Part shown: piece by piece, positions 1-8,754 of the stretch
How the letters are laid out: every line of letters starts with the position of its first letter
Position numbering within the stretch: position 1 is the stretch's first letter
NCBI GenBank assembly: GCA_003150035.1
Contig: QALR01000018.1
Location: forward strand, 62,001 to 126,000
Source: Clostridiales bacterium
GTDB lineage: Bacteria > Bacillota > Clostridia > Oscillospirales > CAG-272
DNA: 64,000 nt
Reading direction: 5' to 3'
The notes under the pieces: generated by a model
Seen by the model: the letters and a program-made list of their open reading frames with translations, nothing else
What the model was told of the DNA's origin: nothing
Database searches by the model: none
Translations under genes and position numbers: made by a program

Positions 1-73
1 CGGTATAAGGCGCTCGCGGCACGGGTCGCAAAATGCAATCAAACGGTAGGAAAAAACGGATAATCGCGCGTAA

Positions 74-109
74 AAATTCCCCATCCCGCATTTGCGAGAT
101 GGGGAATTT
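74..109 (-). terminator. Rho-independent terminator of the CmpB-like gene
   Basis: A perfect 12-bp inverted repeat (aaattccccatc / gatggggaattt) with a 12-nt loop lies just beyond the stop codon of the minus-strand gene at 117-746. Read on the minus strand it is followed by a run of U, as expected for an intrinsic terminator. Confidence 0.8.
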
Positions 110-116
110 CCGGCGA

Positions 117-746
117 TTACATTTTGATCTCGTCGAAAAAGGGAATTTTAAAATGTGTTCCGTATAGGGAAAGATAAATAAAGTTAAAGGCGGCGTCTGC
201 GACAAGAAGGATAAGCAGTGTCCAGAAAATACCATTCAGAATATTTGGCTTGATTTTGCCGACTGCCAGATGGATCGGCTGAAAAAGGAACCGCATAAAC
301 AGCGTGATGGCAATTCCCCAGAACAAAGAGGGCAGAAAGGCAATGAAGGAGGTTTCTCCTGTCAGGAAAGAATAGTTCCATAGCTCGATGCCGAAAAGCG
401 ACTCGAAGAACGTGGCCGTAAAAAGTTCAATTACCGTTGCTAGCAAAGCAGAAGCAAGAAAATAGGCGGGATAACGCAGGAACGCCTTGTCTGTGAAAAC
501 CGGGCGGCCAAAAAGACGCATATCCGTCGGCGTTCCGAAGAGCAGATAGACGAAAATGAGAGCAACCCCATAGATGGTGCAAAACGGCATGGTAAGAAAT
601 CCTCTGTCATTGGGGCTGCGGAGAAGAAAGGAAAAAACCGTTTCCCAGACCCAACCGATAAACGAGAGAATCATTCCTGTGACAAAAAGCGTTTGTATGG
701 CCCTACCCCTTCGGGAGGCGGGCGCCGCGGCTTTGATCATGTTCAT
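117..746 (-). CDS. CmpB-like membrane protein (putative ABC-transporter type IV family)
   Basis: A 209-residue integral membrane protein with about six hydrophobic segments. The N-terminal stretch around residues 28-62, with W-E-T followed by an N-D-R-G-F-L-T-M-P-F-C-x-I-Y-G motif, matches the signature of the CmpB/putative ABC transporter type IV family. No ATPase partner lies beside it, so the family name should not be read as proof of transport. It is a single-gene unit: its own terminator follows, and 325 bp separate its start from the next gene. A second in-frame ATG two codons downstream is an equally possible start. Confidence 0.75.
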   Translation of the reverse strand: MNMIKAAAPASRRGRAIQTLFVTGMILSFIGWVWETVFSFLLRSPNDRGFLTMPFCTIYGVALIFVYLLFGTPTDMRLFGRPVFTDKAFLRYPAYFLASALLATVIELFTATFFESLFGIELWNYSFLTGETSFIAFLPSLFWGIAITLFMRFLFQPIHLAVGKIKPNILNGIFWTLLILLVADAAFNFIYLSLYGTHFKIPFFDEIKM

Positions 747-1071
747 ACCTCTGGACTTTCATGCTTCGGAGAGATTCGATTTGACCGCGCTGACAAACGC
801 GGTTCCGTATCCTATTTTGAATCCTATTTCTTATCCTTATGCATTTCAGCAAGCGATGATACTTTTTCAACGATAAAAGAAGGAACTGTCTCTTTTTCGA
901 CAGTATATCACACGAATATGAACAAATTATGAAGCTAACTTGAATAATAAACAAAGGAAATAACTCCCAAGCAAAAGAAGGGTAAATTCATGTCTCAGCG
1001 GATAGAACGCGCACGCTCCCCTGAAGATTCAGAGGGGAGGTTCGTTTCGCATGGATAGCCGCCTGCCGAGA
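747..1071. other. Intergenic region, no gene recognised
   Basis: This 325-bp gap lies between the start of the CmpB-like gene and the 3' end of mntP. It should hold the promoter of the CmpB-like gene, but I could not pick a convincing -35/-10 pair. An imperfect hairpin (ctcccctgaa / ttcagaggggag, about 1016-1039) lies past the end of mntP and may act as its terminator, although it lacks a U run. Short open frames here show no recognisable protein. Confidence 0.5.
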
Positions 1072-1629
1072 TCAGATGCGGAGGATTCCCATATGCTCAA
1101 GCAGAATTTTGATTCCCATGAGCATGAGAACAACGCCGCCGAAAATTTCAGCTTTGGACTTGTATCTCGCGCCGAATACGTTGCCTACCTTGATGCCGAC
1201 AGCAGAAAGACCAAAGGTAATCACACCGATAGCGGCGGCGGCAATCCAGATATTGACGCCCTCAATGGCAAAGGTAACGCCGACGGCAAGCGCATCAATA
1301 CTGGTTGAGACGGCGAGCGGGAGCATCGCGCGGGGTCCAAAAGAGGCGGTCATTTCCTCCTCTTTTTTTCGCGATTCCCAAATCATGCTAAGTCCAATGA
1401 GCACGAGCAGAGCAAAGGCTATCCAATGATCGATTCTTTCAATATACTCCTGAAAGCTGACCCCGAGAAAATATCCGGCAATCGGCATGACTGCCTGAAA
1501 GCCTCCGAAGTACGCGCCCGCGATAAGCGCGCGGCTAGGCGTCGCTTTTTCGGTTGACAATCCCTTGCAGATGGATACGGCAAATGCATCCATGGCAAGA
1601 CCTATCGCAATGACGATGAGTTCCCACAT
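1072..1629 (-). CDS. mntP: Manganese efflux pump MntP
   Basis: A 185-residue, six-helix membrane protein of the MntP family, which exports Mn2+ across the cytoplasmic membrane and protects against manganese overload. The two-fold repeated motif with conserved aspartates is visible: A-M-D-A-F-A-V-S near residues 12-20 and S-I-D-A-L-A-V-G near residues 107-117. Length is typical. The start at 1629 is preceded by a good ribosome site (aaggaga). The gene is preceded by a sigma-A promoter, a yybP-ykoY type aptamer and a terminator, the usual Mn2+-responsive arrangement for this family, which supports the assignment independently. Confidence 0.93.
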   Translation of the reverse strand: MWELIVIAIGLAMDAFAVSICKGLSTEKATPSRALIAGAYFGGFQAVMPIAGYFLGVSFQEYIERIDHWIAFALLVLIGLSMIWESRKKEEEMTASFGPRAMLPLAVSTSIDALAVGVTFAIEGVNIWIAAAAIGVITFGLSAVGIKVGNVFGARYKSKAEIFGGVVLMLMGIKILLEHMGILRI

Positions 1630-1656
1630 AGTATGTTCTCCTTGTTTTTGGCGGAT

Positions 1657-1690
1657 AAAAAAGACTTATCCGCCGGATAGCAGATAAGTC
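1657..1690 (-). terminator. Riboswitch-controlled terminator upstream of mntP
   Basis: On the minus strand, gacttatc and its complement gataagtc form a hairpin followed by a U run, just before the mntP ribosome site. The 5' arm (1683-1690) overlaps the 3' strand of the aptamer P1 helix. Folding of the Mn2+-bound aptamer should therefore prevent the terminator, which makes this an ON switch. Confidence 0.75.
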
Positions 1691-1775
1691 TCGCCGTTTC
1701 ATGCAAAACCAGAACAGAAGCTGTTCAGTGTGTTGGCTTCACCGCGCCGTGGCAGGCGCCGACTACTCCCTTATT
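1684..1775 (-). ncRNA. yybP-ykoY family Mn2+ riboswitch aptamer
   Basis: On the minus strand the leader begins AUAAGGGAGUAGUCGGCGCC and closes with GCGAGACUUAU. This matches the conserved GGGAGUAG loop and the AGACxU strand of the yybP-ykoY aptamer; the AUAAG/CUUAU ends pair as P1. It sits between a sigma-A promoter and mntP, the classical target of this riboswitch. Assigned by eye from the conserved core; a covariance-model search would confirm it. Confidence 0.85.
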
Positions 1776-1785
1776 TCTGAGGCCT

Positions 1786-1814
1786 ATTATATCACGGCTT
1801 TTGGGATTTGTCAA
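1786..1814 (-). promoter_or_regulatory. Sigma-A promoter of mntP
   Basis: Read on the minus strand: TTGACA, 17-bp spacer, TATAAT, both hexamers perfect. Transcription would start just upstream of the riboswitch aptamer. Confidence 0.85.
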
Positions 1815-1962
1815 TGAAAAACAGACGCTATTCTGTCAAGCCGCAGAATAAAAAGCGCGTTGGCAGGAAAAAGACAACTATATCTGGAAAAATCGCTGTT
1901 TTGCTATTCGTTGCCGCCTCGATACCGGTCCGGAATGAAGGCATATTTTCCGCTTTTCAATG

Positions 1963-1991
1963 TTGACAGGAAAGATTTCTTATGTTATACT
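1963..1991 (+). promoter_or_regulatory. Sigma-A promoter of the Wzz/ABC exporter operon
   Basis: TTGACA (1963-1968), 17-bp spacer and TATACT (1986-1991) lie about 60 bp before the first gene of the operon at 2050. Confidence 0.8.
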
Positions 1992-2049
1992 TCTTTCCAT
2001 CCCATAGAATAAAGAAATATGATTTTAATTTATGAGAGCGGAGAAAAAT

Positions 2050-2661
2050 ATGACAATCCCGGATTTTCTGCATCTTGTGCGGCGTCGCGCGCTTGCGATT
2101 CTTTTAACTATGCTTATCTGTGGCGCTTTGGCGCTTGCTGTCACGCTGTGGATTCTGCCTGTCCGCTATACGGCAAGCACGACCTTCTGTGTGCGCAACC
2201 GCACGGGCTATGAAGACGGCATTACGAGCGCGGATATTGCGGCATGCGAGTCCTTGACAGAGCCTTGCATCGCCCTGATTTCAGGTGCTGAGACCATGGC
2301 GCTTGCCGCACAGGATTTTGACGGAATTACGGAGGCAGAGCTTCTTTCCGTGCTTTCTTTCGAGGATATGGGCGCCGGGGTTTTCCGTATGTCTGTCACG
2401 GACGGGAGTGCCGGGCGCGCGCAGGCGATTGCTGCACGCATCTGCGAGGTGTCGGTAGGGCGTATTCCTGCTTCTTTGAATGCGGGAACGCTCTCCGTTA
2501 TCGATGATGTTACGGTGACAAAAAATACGCCGTCGGCAGCGAGGGGACTGTTCATCGGATTTTTGGCAGGAGCAGCGGTCTCTGTTCTCGCCGTTTTGCT
2601 TTGGGATAACCGCGGATCCCGAAAGTCCCGCGGGGAAAAGGAACGCAATGAGCTTATTTGA
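2050..2661 (+). CDS. Wzz/YveK-like chain-length-determinant domain protein
   Basis: About 203 residues with the Wzz topology: a short cytoplasmic N-terminus, a transmembrane helix at roughly residues 17-38 followed by the R-Y-T-A-S-T-T-F strand typical of CapA/YveK proteins, an extracytoplasmic domain, and a second helix near residues 166-188 before a basic tail. Proteins of this type modulate polysaccharide chain length or tyrosine-kinase partners. No kinase or glycosyltransferase is nearby; instead the gene overlaps the next ABC transporter gene by 14 bp, so its role here is probably tied to that exporter. The ATG at 2050 is preferred over 2032 because ggag lies 6 nt upstream. Confidence 0.65.
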   Translation: MTIPDFLHLVRRRALAILLTMLICGALALAVTLWILPVRYTASTTFCVRNRTGYEDGITSADIAACESLTEPCIALISGAETMALAAQDFDGITEAELLSVLSFEDMGAGVFRMSVTDGSAGRAQAIAARICEVSVGRIPASLNAGTLSVIDDVTVTKNTPSAARGLFIGFLAGAAVSVLAVLLWDNRGSRKSRGEKERNELI

Positions 2662-4927
2662 AATTGATAAAATACCGGCCGAAATTTATACAGTGCTTGC
2701 AGAGAAAGGGATTTCCCGGGAGGATATCCTGCTTGCCGCCTATTGTGACAGGGACCGAAGTCATACACCGTGCGATACCTACCTTGCGGCGACGTCAGAG
2801 GTGCTTGCCGTGCTGACGGGAACATTTTCTCGTGAAACGGATATTCGCGGAAAGCGCACGTCCAAAATCTGGAATGAGTCGGAATATACGGTATATTCTT
2901 TAAAAAATCTTCACGATTACAAAATAGAGGAGCTAGTTTCCAGCGCAAGATTTACGGCGACGGATGAGAATGGGGAGCCGGTCTTTATCGCGGCGATGAC
3001 GAACTATTGCCGAACCTCGATGATTGTTTTCAAAAAGTATATCGAAAAGATCGCAAAGGACGGTTCTTTTACGGTGGACCCTGATGATGACCCTCGTGCG
3101 GGACGTTGTCCGAAATGCGGGTCGCGATATCCTGAGAAGAATCGGAAAATCTGTCCGAAATGCATGGAAAAGGGCAAGCTGTTCCGCAGAATCGTGCATT
3201 TCTTCCTGCGTTATCGGCTGTACCTGTTTCTTTCCCTGCTGTCGCTTGTCGGAATGACCTCGCTCAGCATTCTCGCTTCTTATTTCTCGTCCGGCTTTTT
3301 CTACAGCGAAATTCTGGATGAGAGCGGGAGCTTTTACGGAATGATTGCGTTCGTCCTGTTTTTGGTCATCGGCGCAAAGCTGCTCACGACGCTCTCCACA
3401 GCCGTCAACAATTACGTGACCTCGCTCATTGCGGCAAAGGTGAATTTCGACCTGAAAAAGACGATTTTCGGCGCGATTGAGCGCCTTTCTCTCGGCTTTT
3501 TCACGAGCCGTCAGACCGGTGGACTGATGACCCAGCTCAACAACGATTCCAACACGATCTATGACTTTTTTTGCAATATCCTGCCGCATTTTATTGTCAA
3601 TGTCGTGAAGGTAGCGGTGCTTGTCATATTGCTGTTTATCATCGATCCGATTTTAGCGCTGTTATCTCTCTCGGTGATTCCGGTATCCCTTATCACCATG
3701 CGCATCAGCCACGCCAAAAACCGGAAGCTGCATGCAAAGCGCTATTCCAGCCAACGTTCGATGACGTCGTTCCTCGCCGATGAGCTTTCCGGTATGCGTG
3801 TGGTAAAGGCGTTTTCCAAAGAAGAGGAAGAGATCGCCCGTTTTGGCGCGCGTTCGCAGCGCCTTGCCGATGCGGATATCCGGCGCGGCGTATTCAACAC
3901 CTTTTTCTCGCCGCTTTCAGGCTTTCTGCTTTATACGTTCGGAAATCTTGTGGCGCTTGGCTTTGGCGGCTGGTTCGTGATTCAGGGGAGAATCGATTAC
4001 GCTGACCTCATGATGTTTACCACCTATACCAATATGATTTATACGCCGCTCTTTTTCTTCAGCGAAATGTCGGAAATGACGGCGGACTGCTCAAACTCTC
4101 TGCAAAGGGTGTTTGAGATCATGGATTCCCAACCGGAGGTGTGCGAGGCGAAGGAGTCTATTCACTGCGAAGCGTTCCGCGGCGACGTCCGTTTTGACGG
4201 GGTATCGTTTTCGTACATAAAGAACCATAAAGTCATCGATAACGTCAGCTTTGAAATCGAAGCGGGAAAAACGCTCGGCATCGTCGGGCACACGGGCGCC
4301 GGAAAGAGCACGCTTGCCAATCTGCTTATCCGGCTTTATGATCCAGAGGCGGGCGCAGTCTACATCGATGGGATCGACATCAAAAAGATCGCTTTTGCCG
4401 ACCTTTACCGGAATATCGCGATTGTTTCTCAGGAAACGTATCTGTTTATGGGGACCATTCTTGAGAATATCCGGTACGCTCGCCCCGATGCAAGCTATGA
4501 TGAGGTTATCGCGGCGGCAAGGGCGGCGGGCGCGCATGATTTCATCGTGAAGCTGCCGGATGCGTACGATACGAAAATCGGATTTGGCTACAAGGATCTC
4601 TCCGGCGGGGAAAGACAGCGTCTGTCCATTGCAAGAGCCATTCTGCGCAACCCGAAAATTCTGATTCTCGATGAAGCGACGGCGGCGATGGATACGGAAA
4701 CGGAACGGAAGATCCAGAATGCCCTGCAAATTTTGATTCAGGGCAAAACGACCATTATGATCGCTCACAGATTGTCCACGCTGCGCGACGCGGACAGCCT
4801 GATTGTCATTGAAAACGGTAAGGTTGCGGAGCGCGGTACGCACGATGAGCTGATGGCGAAGGACGGTGTTTACCATAAGCTTTACAGCCTGCAGATTGAG
4901 GCGCTGAAGAACGCCGGCATTGCCTGA
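2648..4927 (+). CDS. ABC exporter half-transporter with N-terminal zinc ribbon
   Basis: A 759-residue fusion of transmembrane and ATPase domains (type IV exporter architecture). Residues 1-150 form an extra domain of unknown role. Next comes a four-cysteine zinc ribbon (C154, C157, C169, C172), six membrane helices at about residues 185-470, and the nucleotide-binding domain with Walker A G-H-T-G-A-G-K-S-T near 546-554, signature L-S-G-G-E-R-Q near 649 and Walker B I-L-I-L-D-E-A-T near 672. It overlaps the Wzz-like gene and precedes a DUF1854 gene and a second similar half-transporter, so the two probably form a heterodimer. Substrate unknown. Confidence 0.85.
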   Translation: MSLFEIDKIPAEIYTVLAEKGISREDILLAAYCDRDRSHTPCDTYLAATSEVLAVLTGTFSRETDIRGKRTSKIWNESEYTVYSLKNLHDYKIEELVSSARFTATDENGEPVFIAAMTNYCRTSMIVFKKYIEKIAKDGSFTVDPDDDPRAGRCPKCGSRYPEKNRKICPKCMEKGKLFRRIVHFFLRYRLYLFLSLLSLVGMTSLSILASYFSSGFFYSEILDESGSFYGMIAFVLFLVIGAKLLTTLSTAVNNYVTSLIAAKVNFDLKKTIFGAIERLSLGFFTSRQTGGLMTQLNNDSNTIYDFFCNILPHFIVNVVKVAVLVILLFIIDPILALLSLSVIPVSLITMRISHAKNRKLHAKRYSSQRSMTSFLADELSGMRVVKAFSKEEEEIARFGARSQRLADADIRRGVFNTFFSPLSGFLLYTFGNLVALGFGGWFVIQGRIDYADLMMFTTYTNMIYTPLFFFSEMSEMTADCSNSLQRVFEIMDSQPEVCEAKESIHCEAFRGDVRFDGVSFSYIKNHKVIDNVSFEIEAGKTLGIVGHTGAGKSTLANLLIRLYDPEAGAVYIDGIDIKKIAFADLYRNIAIVSQETYLFMGTILENIRYARPDASYDEVIAAARAAGAHDFIVKLPDAYDTKIGFGYKDLSGGERQRLSIARAILRNPKILILDEATAAMDTETERKIQNALQILIQGKTTIMIAHRLSTLRDADSLIVIENGKVAERGTHDELMAKDGVYHKLYSLQIEALKNAGIA

Positions 4928-4948
4928 GCGGCAAGGGAGGATGTTGAA

Positions 4949-5515
4949 GTGATAGAACAAGAGCGGCGGGGCGGCAGACGCCGACCGCCTGATGCAGAAA
5001 ACAAAAAGGGACGGGCGACGGCGGAAAATCCGAATACGCCGGAGATTACAGCAGAGAATGCCTCGTTTTTTATGCAGGGCGGCTTTCTTTACATGAGATA
5101 TCCGAAGGATGCGGAGCCGGTGCGCGCCATGCTTCATCGGAATTTCCCGTTTGAGCTTCTCTGGGAATACATATCCGTTCTTGATATCGACGGCTATGAG
5201 CTGGCGTACATCCGGAAGATCGACGATTTTTCGGGAGAGGAGCGAGAGATTCTCGTGCGTGAGCTAGAGCGAAAGTATTATTCTCCCGTTATTTCAAAAA
5301 TTTATTCTGTGAAGGAGCGCTTCGGGTTTTCCTATTGGGATGTGCAAACCTCGGCGGGGCGGCTGACCTTTACGCTTCAGGATACGTTCAAGAGCATGAT
5401 CCGGGCGGGAGGCGGCAAGCTGTTTCTTTTTGATGTGGACGGCAATCGCTTCGTAATTGAAGACGCCGAAAAGCTTGACCGAAGAAGCTATAAGAAAATC
5501 GAGCTCTATCTGTAA
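4949..5515 (+). CDS. DUF1854 family protein
   Basis: A 188-residue soluble protein without signal or membrane segments. From about residue 60 on it follows the DUF1854 pattern: an R-x-F-P-x-x-x-x-x-E-x-I-S-V-L-D-x-D-G-x-E-L-A-x-I core, L-E-R-x-Y-x-x-P-V-I, a W-x-V-x-T segment, and L-D-R-R-S near the end. In other bacteria DUF1854 genes accompany an ABC exporter linked to cyanophycin metabolism; here the gene lies between two ABC half-transporter genes, 21 bp after the first and 8 bp before the second, so it is likely an accessory of that exporter. No cyanophycin synthetase gene is present in the window. The N-terminal 40 residues are charged and poorly conserved-looking. Confidence 0.8.
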   Translation: MIEQERRGGRRRPPDAENKKGRATAENPNTPEITAENASFFMQGGFLYMRYPKDAEPVRAMLHRNFPFELLWEYISVLDIDGYELAYIRKIDDFSGEEREILVRELERKYYSPVISKIYSVKERFGFSYWDVQTSAGRLTFTLQDTFKSMIRAGGGKLFLFDVDGNRFVIEDAEKLDRRSYKKIELYL

Positions 5516-5523
5516 GCGGGGTG

Positions 5524-7731
5524 ATGAAGTTGACAAATGAAAACGAACGGCTTTTTACCCGCGTAAGAGCGCTGTGTCCCGGCCTTTCCGACGAAGATAT
5601 CGTATCCGTGTGGGAATATAACCTCGACCGCACGGCTCCTGACGGCTTTGCGGACGGTCTTGTCATCGTCACAGAAGCGACGGTTTCCGTTTTTGAAAAT
5701 GGAGAGAGGCTCCTGGAGGTCCCGCTTTCCGAGATTTCGGAATTTCGGTTTTCCATGGGGGTGGGCTGCGTTTTTGCGGAGTATACCTCGAAGGCGGGGC
5801 AAACGATACTGCTTTCCCGTGCGGACTGTGTCCGAAAGAGCCGGATCGCGGCGGGCGTGAAGGCTGCCAATCATTATTTGCGCTATGGCAGACATGCCTT
5901 TGAAAAATATTCGCCGGCGGCAAGGGTCTGCCCGAAGTGCGGACGCGCTTACAGAGAGGGCTCGGAGACCTGCCTCACCTGTATCGACAAAAAGAAAATC
6001 GTTTCTAGACTTTGGGATGTCATGAAGCCTTATAAGTGGCACATCTTGGCGTCGGTTCTTTTGTTTGTCGCGATATCGGCTATCAATCTTATCACGCCGT
6101 ATCTGAATCGTGTGCTGGTGGACGATTATATCCGCAGCGAGGAACCGGTTCTGCTTTCCGCCTTTGTTGTGGCAGTGCTCGCCATTCTCGCAGCACAGCT
6201 CGTGCAAAGGGGACTTTCCTCTGTACGGAACTGGTTCCTTGTCATTTCAGGCAACAAGGTCGTCCTGCGCCTGCGAGGAATCGTGTTTGAAAAAATTCAG
6301 CAGCTTTCCATTTCCCGTATCTCCAAACGGACAGCCGGCGAGCTTCTGAACCGGGTATCGAATGATACGGCAAGAATCCGGATGTTCATCGTCAATCAAA
6401 TGGCCAGCATGATAGAGCAGATCATGCTGTTTCTGGCAGTCGGGACAGCGCTGTTTATTTACGACTGGAGGCTGGCCCTGCTCATCATTCTGCCGACGCC
6501 GATCATTGTCATTGCGTTCGCCCTTTTCCGCGGGACTATGAACAAGCTGTTCCGCCGGAACTGGGAGAGACAGTCACAGTCGAACACGGTGCTGCATGAC
6601 ATCTTTTCCGGCATCCGTGTCGTGAAATCCTACGGCACGGAGCACCGAGAGTCGCAGCGCTTTGAGGAATACGCCGTGGCCGAGCGGGAAAGTCAGCTGA
6701 GAATCGAAAAGACATGGGCGTATATCAACCCGATTTTGCAATTTCTAATGGGGATCGGAGAGTTTATCCTTCTGTATTATGCCGGCAGCGCGCTGCTAGG
6801 CGGGACAATGAGCTATGGGGAAATGTCGCAGTTTTCCAGCTACGCGTCCATGCTGTATGCGCCGCTGCAGTTTCTGGCGACACTGCCAAGGCAGATTATG
6901 CAGGCGGCAACGTCCGTTACCAAGGTGTTTGAGATTATCGATGAGCCGGTGGAGATCAAGGACGCCGCAAACGCCGTCGATATCGACATCAAAGGAAATA
7001 TCGATATTGAGGACGTGTCTTTCGGCTATGACGAGACGGCGGAGGTTCTGCGGGATATCACGCTGCACGTGAAGCCCGGCGACTTTATCGGGCTTGTCGG
7101 GAAATCCGGCACTGGAAAATCGACGCTCATCAATCTGATTATGCGCATGTACGACGTTGACGAGGGTATCATCAAAATCGACGGGGTAGATATCCGGGAT
7201 ATTTCCCAACGTTCTCTGCGTTCTCAGATCGGCGTGGTCCTGCAGGAAACTTTTCTTTTCAACGGAACAATCTTTCAGAATATTGCTTATGCAAAACAGG
7301 ATGCGACGCGCGAGCAGGTCATTGCTGCGGCAAAAACGGCGGGTGCCCACAGCTTTATTGTTAAGCTGACCGACGGCTACAACACATGGGTCGGCGAGCG
7401 CGGCTGTACGCTTTCCGGTGGGGAAAAGCAGAGAATCGCAATTGCCCGTGCGCTTTTGCACAATCCGAAGATACTGATTCTGGACGAGGCAACGGCGTCG
7501 CTGGATACCGAAACGGAGAAGCAGATTCAGGACTCGCTTGCGGCGCTTTCGCGCGAGCGGACGACCATTGCCATTGCCCACAGACTTTCTACGCTGCGCA
7601 ATGCGACGCGCCTTGTTGTGTTGGACAAGGGCAGAATTGTGGAGGTCGGAACCCATGACGAGCTGATTGAGAAAAAGGGAATTTACTACAATTTGGTTAT
7701 GGCGCAGAGAGAAATGTCAAAAATGGCGTGA
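5524..7731 (+). CDS. ABC exporter half-transporter with N-terminal zinc ribbon (partner)
   Basis: About 735 residues and built like the gene at 2648: a roughly 130-residue N-terminal domain, a zinc ribbon with two CxxC pairs near residues 136-153 (C-P-K-C and C-L-T-C), six membrane helices at about 165-430, then the ATPase domain with Walker A G-K-S-G-T-G-K-S-T, signature L-S-G-G-E-K-Q and Walker B I-L-I-L-D-E-A-T. The D-loop and the H-loop histidine (A-H-R-L-S) are present, so it looks catalytically competent. It presumably pairs with the first half-transporter. GTG 5521 and ATG 5524 are both possible starts. The operon ends at the strong terminator at 7761. Confidence 0.85.
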   Translation: MKLTNENERLFTRVRALCPGLSDEDIVSVWEYNLDRTAPDGFADGLVIVTEATVSVFENGERLLEVPLSEISEFRFSMGVGCVFAEYTSKAGQTILLSRADCVRKSRIAAGVKAANHYLRYGRHAFEKYSPAARVCPKCGRAYREGSETCLTCIDKKKIVSRLWDVMKPYKWHILASVLLFVAISAINLITPYLNRVLVDDYIRSEEPVLLSAFVVAVLAILAAQLVQRGLSSVRNWFLVISGNKVVLRLRGIVFEKIQQLSISRISKRTAGELLNRVSNDTARIRMFIVNQMASMIEQIMLFLAVGTALFIYDWRLALLIILPTPIIVIAFALFRGTMNKLFRRNWERQSQSNTVLHDIFSGIRVVKSYGTEHRESQRFEEYAVAERESQLRIEKTWAYINPILQFLMGIGEFILLYYAGSALLGGTMSYGEMSQFSSYASMLYAPLQFLATLPRQIMQAATSVTKVFEIIDEPVEIKDAANAVDIDIKGNIDIEDVSFGYDETAEVLRDITLHVKPGDFIGLVGKSGTGKSTLINLIMRMYDVDEGIIKIDGVDIRDISQRSLRSQIGVVLQETFLFNGTIFQNIAYAKQDATREQVIAAAKTAGAHSFIVKLTDGYNTWVGERGCTLSGGEKQRIAIARALLHNPKILILDEATASLDTETEKQIQDSLAALSRERTTIAIAHRLSTLRNATRLVVLDKGRIVEVGTHDELIEKKGIYYNLVMAQREMSKMA

Positions 7732-7760
7732 AACCACAGCTATATTCATGAAAATCGGGA

Positions 7761-7792
7761 AAAGCCCGGACGTTTTGTCGTCCGGGCTTTTT
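7761..7792 (+). terminator. Terminator of the ABC exporter operon
   Basis: A 12-bp perfect stem (aaagcccggacg / cgtccgggcttt), 6-nt loop and T run, 30 bp after the last exporter gene. Confidence 0.9.
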
Positions 7793-7811
7793 GTCGTGTA
7801 ATTTCTCTATG

Positions 7812-7820
7812 CATACAATA
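7812..7820 (+). promoter_or_regulatory. Possible mother-cell sporulation promoter (-10 element) of dpaAB
   Basis: CATACAATA fits the -10 consensus of both sigma-K (CATAnnnTA) and sigma-E (CATACAnT), about 70 bp before dpaA. dpaAB is a late mother-cell operon in Bacillus, so the location makes sense. No clear -35 element is visible at the right distance, so this is tentative. Confidence 0.45.
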
Positions 7821-7890
7821 AAGTGAGCGAATAATCGCCGGCGGACGTACATACCTTTTGATGTCCGCCTCATGAAGAGAAAGGAAGGAA

Positions 7891-8754
7891 ATGATGTTGA
7901 AGAAAATTGAGAAATTTGCCGTTATCGGCGGAGACATGCGGCAGCTGGTAGCGGCGAGAGAGCTTGCGGCGCACGGACATGGTGTCGTGATCTGGGGCTT
8001 CGATATATATGACGGAAATTATGGAAACATTGAAAAGGCGGACTCGGTGGAGCAGGCACTGCGCGGCGCTGCCTGTGTGCTGCTTCCGCTTCCGTACAGC
8101 TACGACGGCATAAGGCTCAACTGTCCGCTTACGGAAAAAGAGCTTCGAGTGACGGATATCCTTGCCGAAGCAGAAAAGCAGGCTGTCATTTTCGCCGGAA
8201 TGGCGCATGTGGAGGATCCCCGTGTCGTAGATTATTACGAGAGAGAGGAGTTCTCTGTGCTAAATGCTATCCCGACGGCGGAGGGCGCGCTTGCCACTGT
8301 GATGGCGGAGCTGCCAATTACTGTCCATGGGATGCACGTCGGGGTTGTGGGCTTCGGCAGAATCGGAAAGACTACCTCCTCGCTTTTCCGCGCCGTGGGA
8401 GCAGAGGTGACAGTGTTCGCCCGCAGCTTCGCTTCGCTTGCGTGGGCGCAAACGTATAATTGCAAGCCGGAACACTTTGACAGGCTTCGCGAAATGGCGC
8501 ATACATTCGATTGTATTCTCAATACAGTGCCAGCTCTTGTTATCGACGCGGCTATCCTTGAAAAAATGAGACAGGATACCCTGATTATCGACCTTGCTTC
8601 CAAGCCGGGAGGCGTGGATTTCCACGCGGCGCAGCGCCTCGGCATCCGCGCGCTGCCTGCGCTGTCGCTGCCCGGAAAGACTTCTCCCGATACGGCGGGA
8701 CGGATTATTTCCGAAACCGTTTTAAATATACTGTGTGAAAAAGGAGTTATATGA
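7891..8754 (+). CDS. dpaA: Dipicolinate synthase subunit A
   Basis: A 287-residue protein matching DpaA (SpoVFA). Together with subunit B it makes dipicolinic acid from a lysine-pathway intermediate; dipicolinate accumulates with Ca2+ in the spore core and gives heat resistance. Visible are the N-terminal A-V-I-G-G-D-M-R motif and a central Rossmann fold with G-V-V-G-F-G-R-I-G-K-T near residue 150, typical of the NAD(P)-binding half. A ribosome site (aaggaagg) precedes the ATG. It overlaps subunit B by 4 bp (ATGA), indicating translational coupling. Its substrate is made by the dap operon found further along this window. Confidence 0.93.
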   Translation: MMLKKIEKFAVIGGDMRQLVAARELAAHGHGVVIWGFDIYDGNYGNIEKADSVEQALRGAACVLLPLPYSYDGIRLNCPLTEKELRVTDILAEAEKQAVIFAGMAHVEDPRVVDYYEREEFSVLNAIPTAEGALATVMAELPITVHGMHVGVVGFGRIGKTTSSLFRAVGAEVTVFARSFASLAWAQTYNCKPEHFDRLREMAHTFDCILNTVPALVIDAAILEKMRQDTLIIDLASKPGGVDFHAAQRLGIRALPALSLPGKTSPDTAGRIISETVLNILCEKGVI

